Positions 5,388 through 10,249 of a stretch of 10,249 nucleotides of DNA are shown here, in pieces. How positions within the stretch are numbered: the first letter of the stretch is position 1; the number at the start of each line of letters is the position of its first letter. The DNA is from an uncultured Collinsella sp. (GTDB lineage: Bacteria > Actinomycetota > Coriobacteriia > Coriobacteriales > Coriobacteriaceae), in contig USJQ01000022.1 of assembly GCA_900554985.1 (NCBI GenBank), positions 1 to 10,249 on the forward strand. The letters run 5' to 3'. The notes under the pieces were generated by a model. That model saw nothing but the letters and a program-made list of their open reading frames with translations, searched no databases and was not told the origin of the DNA. The translations under genes and the position numbers were made by a program.

Positions 5388-6617
5388 ATGACAAAAGACG
5401 ATAGGCAGGCATTCGATCGGCTCTTTCAATACGTGAGGTCGGTCGTCGACAACCGCGCACTTGCAACGGTGCTGCTCTTTTTGCTGAGCCTGCTGCTGAT
5501 TGGCATCGATAACATCGCTGGAATCTTGGCGGTGCTGCTTGTCGGCTTTTTGCTGATCGATCGATTTGAAATCGTACGCCGCTGCGTGGTGATTGGCGGT
5601 GCCGCGTGGGCCATGACGTTGGCGATTGGCGCCATGGCACTCGGCGGCATCGAAGGGCCGGTGCTGTTCGATGCCGGCTTTGTATTCAACATGCTTGGCT
5701 TTGTGCTGGCGCTTGCCGTGTGCGTGCTGTTCTTTTGCGGCCGCGCCCTGTACTACCAGGGCTATGAGCAGGGCGAGCAGCATGCCGATTGTGTGCTGGC
5801 CGCTCGTATTCAAGATCGCCTGATCGATCACCCCGACACCTGGGACAACATCGACGGCGACTTCCTGGAGGTCGAGGGCGCACTCAACCGTGTGCGCGAT
5901 CGCGAGCGCAAGGTGCAGCAGGCCTTGCGTGACGAGTCTCATCGCAAGGACGATCTGGTCACGTACTTGGCACATGACCTACGCACCCCGCTTGCCAGTG
6001 TGGTGGGCTATCTTTCGCTGCTTCAAGAGGCTCCTGAGCTGCCGGTTGAGCAACGTGCGCACTTTACGGGCGTGGCGCTCGACAAGGCGCGCCGGCTCGA
6101 TGCGCTCATCGAAGAGTTCTTCGATATCACGCGCTTTGACTTCCACGATATCGTGCTCACGCGCGGCTATGTTGATCTGGGGTTGCTGCTGGCTCAGGTG
6201 GCTGACGAGTTCTATCCCATCCTCAACGAGCAGCATAAGGAAGCCCAGGTTGATATTCGCGAGGACCTGACGGTGCTCGTGGATGGCGACAAGATGGCCC
6301 GCGTGTTCAACAACATCATGAAAAACGCCGTCGCCTATAGCTATGAGGGCTCGACTATCACGATTGAGGCCAGGCGCCAAGACGATGGCGGCGTGCGCGT
6401 GCGCTTTATCAATCAGGGCGATCCTATCCCTGCGGCTAAGCTCAAGGTGATCTTTGAGAAGTTCTATCGCCTGGATGCGGCGCGTGCGACCAATCGCGGT
6501 GGTGCCGGCCTGGGCCTTGCTATTGCCAAGGAGATCATCGCGGCACACGGCGGTACCGTTGCATGTGAATCGACGCCCGAACACACGATATTCACCATCG
6601 AGCTGCCCGCCGCATAG
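5388..6617 (+). CDS. vanS: VanS-like membrane sensor histidine kinase
   Basis: This kinase is the partner of the preceding VanR-like regulator. Start ATG 5388 (409 residues) is preferred because GGGGA lies 8-9 nt upstream; an in-frame GTG at 5382 sits too close to it. The N-terminal about 120 residues hold four hydrophobic segments (near 25-41, 44-57, 66-86 and 99-118) with very short loops, so the sensor appears to be almost entirely membrane-embedded. A linker with an RVRDRERKVQQALRDE coiled-coil-like helix follows, then the H-box AHDLRTPLASVVGY with His196, the N-box FNNIMKNA (307-314), an F-box FEKFYRLD and the G2 box GGAGLGLAIAKEI. The G1 region reads NQGDPIP rather than DxGxG, as I recall for VanS-type kinases. 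The 25-bp gap to the regulator gene indicates one operon. Confidence 0.92.
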   Translation: MTKDDRQAFDRLFQYVRSVVDNRALATVLLFLLSLLLIGIDNIAGILAVLLVGFLLIDRFEIVRRCVVIGGAAWAMTLAIGAMALGGIEGPVLFDAGFVFNMLGFVLALAVCVLFFCGRALYYQGYEQGEQHADCVLAARIQDRLIDHPDTWDNIDGDFLEVEGALNRVRDRERKVQQALRDESHRKDDLVTYLAHDLRTPLASVVGYLSLLQEAPELPVEQRAHFTGVALDKARRLDALIEEFFDITRFDFHDIVLTRGYVDLGLLLAQVADEFYPILNEQHKEAQVDIREDLTVLVDGDKMARVFNNIMKNAVAYSYEGSTITIEARRQDDGGVRVRFINQGDPIPAAKLKVIFEKFYRLDAARATNRGGAGLGLAIAKEIIAAHGGTVACESTPEHTIFTIELPAA

Positions 6618-6628
6618 CCAGTGTGCCC

Positions 6629-6656
6629 TTACAAACACTTGACAATGTGCTCACGT
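6629..6656 (+). promoter_or_regulatory. candidate Pho-box-like direct repeats upstream of pstB
   Basis: TTACAA (6629), TGACAA (6640) and TCACGT (6651) recur with an exact 11-bp period. TTGACA (6639-6644) within them is a consensus -35, with TATGAG (6660-6665) as a weak -10 at a short 15-bp spacing. Gram-positive PhoP-type regulators bind such 11-bp-phased repeats (TTAACA-like in Bacillus, GTTCACC-like in Streptomyces). Assignment as a Pho box is inference from spacing, partial motif match and the pstB gene downstream. Confidence 0.4.
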
Positions 6657-6678
6657 GCGTATGAGCCGCGATTCCTAC

Positions 6679-6706
6679 TATCGATACTGCTGAATTGATA
6701 TCGATA
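6679..6706. repeat. paired TATCGATA palindromes upstream of pstB
   Basis: The self-complementary octamer TATCGATA occurs at 6679-6686 and 6699-6706, exactly 20 bp apart (about two helical turns). The second copy ends 14 bp before the pstB start codon and abuts its GGAGGTG ribosome binding site. This is typical operator geometry for a dimeric repressor; the cognate protein is unknown. Confidence 0.55.
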
Positions 6707-6720
6707 TGGAGGTGTGCGGT

Positions 6721-7596
<876 letters not shown>

Positions 7597-7606
7597 TACC
7601 ATCTCG

Positions 7607-7620
7607 TAAAGGTACCTTTA
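7607..7620. promoter_or_regulatory. perfect 14-bp palindrome between pstB and the response regulator
   Basis: TAAAGGTACCTTTA is fully self-complementary and sits in the 64-bp gap, 10 bp after the pstB stop. With no unpaired centre it is better suited as a protein-binding site than an RNA hairpin. A TAAGAT hexamer (7625-7630) follows as a possible -10, but no good -35 is seen. Confidence 0.45.
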
Positions 7621-7660
7621 GGGTTAAGATGCGGTCATGCCGGCCGCAAAGGGGTTCAAC

Positions 7661-8389
7661 ATGATCTATTACGTCGAGGACGATGACAACATCAGGGATT
7701 TGACGGTCTATGCGCTGCGCAAGCAGGGGATCGAGGCCGAGGGCTTTTCGTGCGATGGCGAGTTTAAGGCTGCTGTGGCGCGACGGGTGCCCGATGCTGT
7801 CCTGCTCGACATCATGCTGCCCGATACCGATGGCCTGGCAATTATGCGTCGCCTGCGTGCCGACCGCCTGACGGCGACGGTGCCCATCATGATGCTTACT
7901 GCCAAGGACACCGAGCTCGACAAGGTGATGGCGCTCGATGGCGGTGCCGACGATTACCTGACTAAGCCGTTTTCGCTCATGGAGCTTGCGAGCCGTTGCC
8001 GCGCACTGCTGCGTCGCGGCGGCATGGTCAAGCAGGAGAGCGATGTGCTCAGTGTGGGCGACATCGTGCTCTCGCCCAGCCATCGCGAGGTGACCGTTGC
8101 CGGCGAGCCGCTTAAGCTCACCCTGCGCGAGTTCGACCTGCTTGCGTATCTCATGCGCAAACCCGGCGTGGTCTTTACCCGCGAGTCGTTGCTGCAGAGC
8201 GTGTGGGGCTGGGACTTCGACGGCGGTTCGCGCACCGTTGACGTGCACGTGCAGACGCTTCGCCAAAAACTGGGCGAGCATGCCAGCGCCATCGAGACCG
8301 TGCGCGGCGTGGGCTACCGCTTGGCCGAGCCTTCTGCCGGTGATGGTGCCGAAGGTGACGACACCGCGGCCACCGCATCGGAGGAGTAA
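7661..8389 (+). CDS. OmpR/PhoB-family response regulator, likely phosphate response
   Basis: The start ATG 7661 is preferred: AAAGGGG lies 6 nt upstream and the protein then opens with the receiver strand MIYYVEDD. An upstream in-frame ATG (7637) lacks such a site. The protein has 242 residues. The receiver has E6/D7/D8, phosphoacceptor D50 in LLDIMLPD, T80 and K102 in LTKPF. The winged-helix domain (about 127-221) includes LTLREFDLLAYLMRKPGVVFTRESLLQSVWGWDF and RTVDVHVQTLRQKLGE, ending GVGYRLAE. An acidic Ala/Asp/Glu tail of about 20 residues follows and is not part of the fold. The gene lies between pstB and a PhoR-like kinase, whose ribosome binding site is inside its 3' end. That position suggests PhoP/PhoB function. 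Sequence alone does not separate it from other OmpR-family regulators. Confidence 0.92.
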   Translation: MIYYVEDDDNIRDLTVYALRKQGIEAEGFSCDGEFKAAVARRVPDAVLLDIMLPDTDGLAIMRRLRADRLTATVPIMMLTAKDTELDKVMALDGGADDYLTKPFSLMELASRCRALLRRGGMVKQESDVLSVGDIVLSPSHREVTVAGEPLKLTLREFDLLAYLMRKPGVVFTRESLLQSVWGWDFDGGSRTVDVHVQTLRQKLGEHASAIETVRGVGYRLAEPSAGDGAEGDDTAATASEE

Positions 8390-8392
8390 CCC

Positions 8393-9817
8393 GTGGTTTT
8401 CGCCCCCCAGGGAAAACAAACGCTGTCGCATCGCGTTTTTGTGACGATCTTTGTTTGCGCCATGGCGGTTATCGTGGCGTTTACGGTGTTGGGTGCGTTC
8501 TTTGTGCAAAACACCTTGGCGGATGCCACGAGTGCCAATCTGGCGCAGGAAACCGAGCTCATTGCTGCCGCCCTCGACGAGCAGCAAGAGCCCATCCCGT
8601 TCTTGCGTAGCCTCGATCGCGAGGACTTACGCATCACGCTGATTAACAAGGATGGATCGGTTGCCTACGACAACGAGGCGTCGCCTTCCACATTGCCCAA
8701 CCATGGCGATCGCCCCGAGGTCATCGAGGCCTTTGAGAGTGGTTCGGGTTCCGCGGAGCGCGCAAGCTCTACGCTCGACGAGATTATGCTGTATCGCGCC
8801 GTCGCCCTTGATAACGGCCAGGTTGTCCGCTTGGCGCAGGCCCAGCCTGGCGTTGCGGCGATTTTGCTGTCGATGGTGGCGCCGATGCTGCTTATCGCAG
8901 CAGCGGGTGCGGTACTCTCGTTTTTCATGGCGCGCCGCGAGTCCCGTGCCATCATCGCGCCGTTACAAGAGGTGGATTTGGACCACCCGCGCCGTAGCTA
9001 TGAGCACGCCTATGCCGAGATGGTCCCCATGCTTGAGCGTATCGAGTCGCAGCGCCAGGAACTCAAGCGCCAAATGGCGGTGCTAGCGGACAACGACCGT
9101 ATGCGCCGCGAGTTCACGGCGAATATCACCCATGCGCTCAAGACGCCGCTTACGGCGATTTCGGGCTATGCCGAGCTCATCGCAAACGGCATGGTTGAGG
9201 GCGAGGATGACCTGCGCAACTTTGGCGGTCGCATCTATCGTGAGGCGGGCCGCTTGGCAGCGCTTGTCAACGATATCCTTACGCTGTCTAACTTGGACGA
9301 GGCCGAGCGTGCAACTGAGGGCGAGGCGGTGCCCATTGGGTCCACGGAGCCTATTGAGCTCTCGCGTGCCATCTACACGGTTGAGCAGCGTCTTGAACAG
9401 GTCGCCCGTCAGGCGAATGTGACGATAAGTCATGAGACCAAGCCTGTGGTCATCGAAGGCGTGTCGCGCTTGATTGATGAGCTCATCTACAATCTGGCAA
9501 GCAACGCCATCCGCTACAATCGACCCGGCGGTACGGTTACGCTGCAGTGCGGCACCAACGACGAAGGCCATCCGTTCCTCGCGGTCGCCGATACGGGAAT
9601 CGGTATCGCGCCTGAAGAACAGGGCAAGGTATTTGAGCGGTTCTATCGCGTGGATAAGAGTAGATCCAAGGCACGCGGCGGAACCGGCCTGGGGCTTGCC
9701 ATTGTCAAGCATGCGGCCCTGTATCATCATGCCACGCTCGATTTATCGAGCGAGTTGGGCGTGGGAACCACCATTACGGTGGCGTTTCCCATACAGCAGG
9801 ACGAGCCATTCGCATAG
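8393..9817 (+). CDS. PhoR-like sensor histidine kinase with atypical H-box
   Basis: This 474-residue membrane kinase is partner of the preceding regulator. It starts at GTG with GAGGAG six bases upstream, located in the last codons of the regulator gene, so translation is probably coupled. Membrane segments lie at about 14-37 and 155-179. Between them is an extracytoplasmic region of about 115 residues (RITLINKDGSVAYDNEAS and on) that fits a PhoR/clostridial-type sensor domain. A linker IIAPLQEVDLDHP...YAEMVPMLERIESQ leads into the kinase core. The H-box is FTANITHALKTPLTAISGYAELI with His247, the N-box ELIYNLASNAIRYN (364-376), G1 DTGIGI, F-box FERFYRVDKSR and G2 GGTGLGLAIVKH. The residue after His247 is Ala (codon GCG), where HisKA kinases nearly always carry Glu or Asp. 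Thr251 at the usual H+4 position is kept. Confidence 0.92.
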   Translation: MVFAPQGKQTLSHRVFVTIFVCAMAVIVAFTVLGAFFVQNTLADATSANLAQETELIAAALDEQQEPIPFLRSLDREDLRITLINKDGSVAYDNEASPSTLPNHGDRPEVIEAFESGSGSAERASSTLDEIMLYRAVALDNGQVVRLAQAQPGVAAILLSMVAPMLLIAAAGAVLSFFMARRESRAIIAPLQEVDLDHPRRSYEHAYAEMVPMLERIESQRQELKRQMAVLADNDRMRREFTANITHALKTPLTAISGYAELIANGMVEGEDDLRNFGGRIYREAGRLAALVNDILTLSNLDEAERATEGEAVPIGSTEPIELSRAIYTVEQRLEQVARQANVTISHETKPVVIEGVSRLIDELIYNLASNAIRYNRPGGTVTLQCGTNDEGHPFLAVADTGIGIAPEEQGKVFERFYRVDKSRSKARGGTGLGLAIVKHAALYHHATLDLSSELGVGTTITVAFPIQQDEPFA

Positions 9818-9842
9818 CGATACAACATAGATAATGATGTAG

Positions 9843-9875
9843 ACGCCGCATCGGACTTTCGGGTGCGGCGTTGTT
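9843..9875 (+). terminator. terminator of the pstB-regulator-kinase group
   Basis: ACGCCGCA (9843-9850) pairs with TGCGGCGT (9864-9871), followed by TTGTTG. It lies 26 bp after the kinase stop codon. The T-run is interrupted, so strength is uncertain. Confidence 0.7.
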
Positions 9876-10012
9876 GTGCAATTTTACGATTGCTTCCGTC
9901 ATTTTTACAGGAGAGCCTGTTTCTTATGTATAGAGTTTGGTCTCGGTAAAAAGATGCGATAACATACGGACAGTTTTGTCAATCCGAACTGGGGAAATGA
10001 AAGGCAAGCTGC
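9876..10012 (+). promoter_or_regulatory. upstream region of the Wzz-type gene
   Basis: TTTACA (9904-9909) with TGTATA (9927-9932) at 17-bp spacing is a candidate promoter (TATGTA at 15 bp is an alternative). A leader of about 70 nt would follow, containing the short dyad GACA-GTTT-TGTC (9969-9980). No JUMPstart or ops-like element was recognised. A second ATG (9997) in another frame precedes the real start by 16 bp. Confidence 0.35.
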
Positions 10013-10249
10013 ATGACCCTTCTCGAACTGTTCCAGCTGCTGAAGAAGCACCTCAAGCTGGTCATCACCCTTCCGGTGGTCTGCGCGATCGCCATGGGCA
10101 TCGTGTCCTTCGTTGCGATGGACAACACCTATACCGCGACGACGAGCATGTACATTCTCGCCAAGACCGACGATAGCGGTCAGATGAGCTACAACGATCT
10201 CTCGGCGAGCCAGATGCTTTCCAACGATATCGCCACGCTGCTTGATAGC
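10013..10249 (+). CDS. Wzz/CpsC-type polysaccharide chain-length or co-polymerase protein (5' part)
   Basis: The visible 79 residues begin MTLLELFQLLKKHLKLVITL and continue with a hydrophobic segment (about 16-36) and then YTATTSMYILAKTDDSG. This is the typical opening of Wzz-domain proteins (CpsC, YveK, CapA families). Those are membrane proteins that set capsule or exopolysaccharide chain length and, in Gram-positives, activate a partner tyrosine kinase. The frame is open to the window edge, so the second membrane helix and any fused kinase domain cannot be judged. The ribosome binding site is weak (AAAGGC about 8-9 nt upstream). It is probably the first gene of an exopolysaccharide cluster beyond the window. 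Confidence 0.85.
   Translation, partial: MTLLELFQLLKKHLKLVITLPVVCAIAMGIVSFVAMDNTYTATTSMYILAKTDDSGQMSYNDLSASQMLSNDIATLLDS

Noticed and set aside
3147..6617. Full vancomycin-resistance cluster
   Set aside because: Only VanR/VanS-like proteins and a serine carboxypeptidase are present. No dehydrogenase, D-Ala-D-Lac or D-Ala-D-Ser ligase, or VanX dipeptidase is encoded in the window.
9997..10176. Short frame from ATG 9997 (TGGGGAA just upstream) overlapping the Wzz-type gene
   Set aside because: Its product is low-complexity and out of frame with the recognisable Wzz N-terminus at 10013. A tiny leader peptide cannot be fully excluded, but nothing supports it.

Overview
The window looks like chromosomal DNA of a GC-rich, Gram-positive actinobacterium. 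Genome-encoded CCA tails on the tRNAs, strong GC bias at third codon positions, GTG starts, and the VanRS, PhoR and Wzz-type protein flavours together suggest Coriobacteriia, most likely a Collinsella-like gut organism. That placement is inference; no search was run.

Layout. Positions 1-67 hold the 3' part of tRNA-Arg(ACG), followed by its terminator. The last 20 nt of that tRNA plus the terminator (59 bp) are repeated exactly at 238-296. The two copies enclose a 131-bp GC-rich block made almost entirely of hairpins. A large uncharacterised cytosolic protein with TPR-like C-terminal helices follows (421-2832). Next comes tRNA-Ser(GCT) (2925-3015) with its own promoter and terminator, then a partial inverted copy of its 3' end (3066-3087).

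On the minus strand lies a secreted serine D,D-carboxypeptidase (PBP5/VanY_D type) with its own terminator. Divergent from it is a VanR/VanS-like two-component pair (4667-6617). After a 103-bp regulatory gap come pstB (phosphate ABC transporter ATPase), an OmpR-family response regulator, and a PhoR-like sensor kinase (6721-9817), ended by a hairpin terminator. The window closes inside the first gene of what is probably an exopolysaccharide locus (Wzz-type chain-length protein, from 10013).

How it works together. The VanRS-like pair and the carboxypeptidase form a plausible cell-envelope sensing unit that would trim D-Ala-D-Ala stems. No vanHAX-type ligase genes are visible here. The pstB-regulator-kinase group is a plausible phosphate-starvation unit, although pstS, pstC, pstA and phoU are not adjacent. 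Noteworthy points are the tRNA-linked repeats, the operator-like repeats in front of pstB, a perfect 14-bp palindrome between pstB and the regulator, and a PhoR-like kinase whose H-box reads HALKTPL, lacking the acidic residue normally next to the catalytic histidine.
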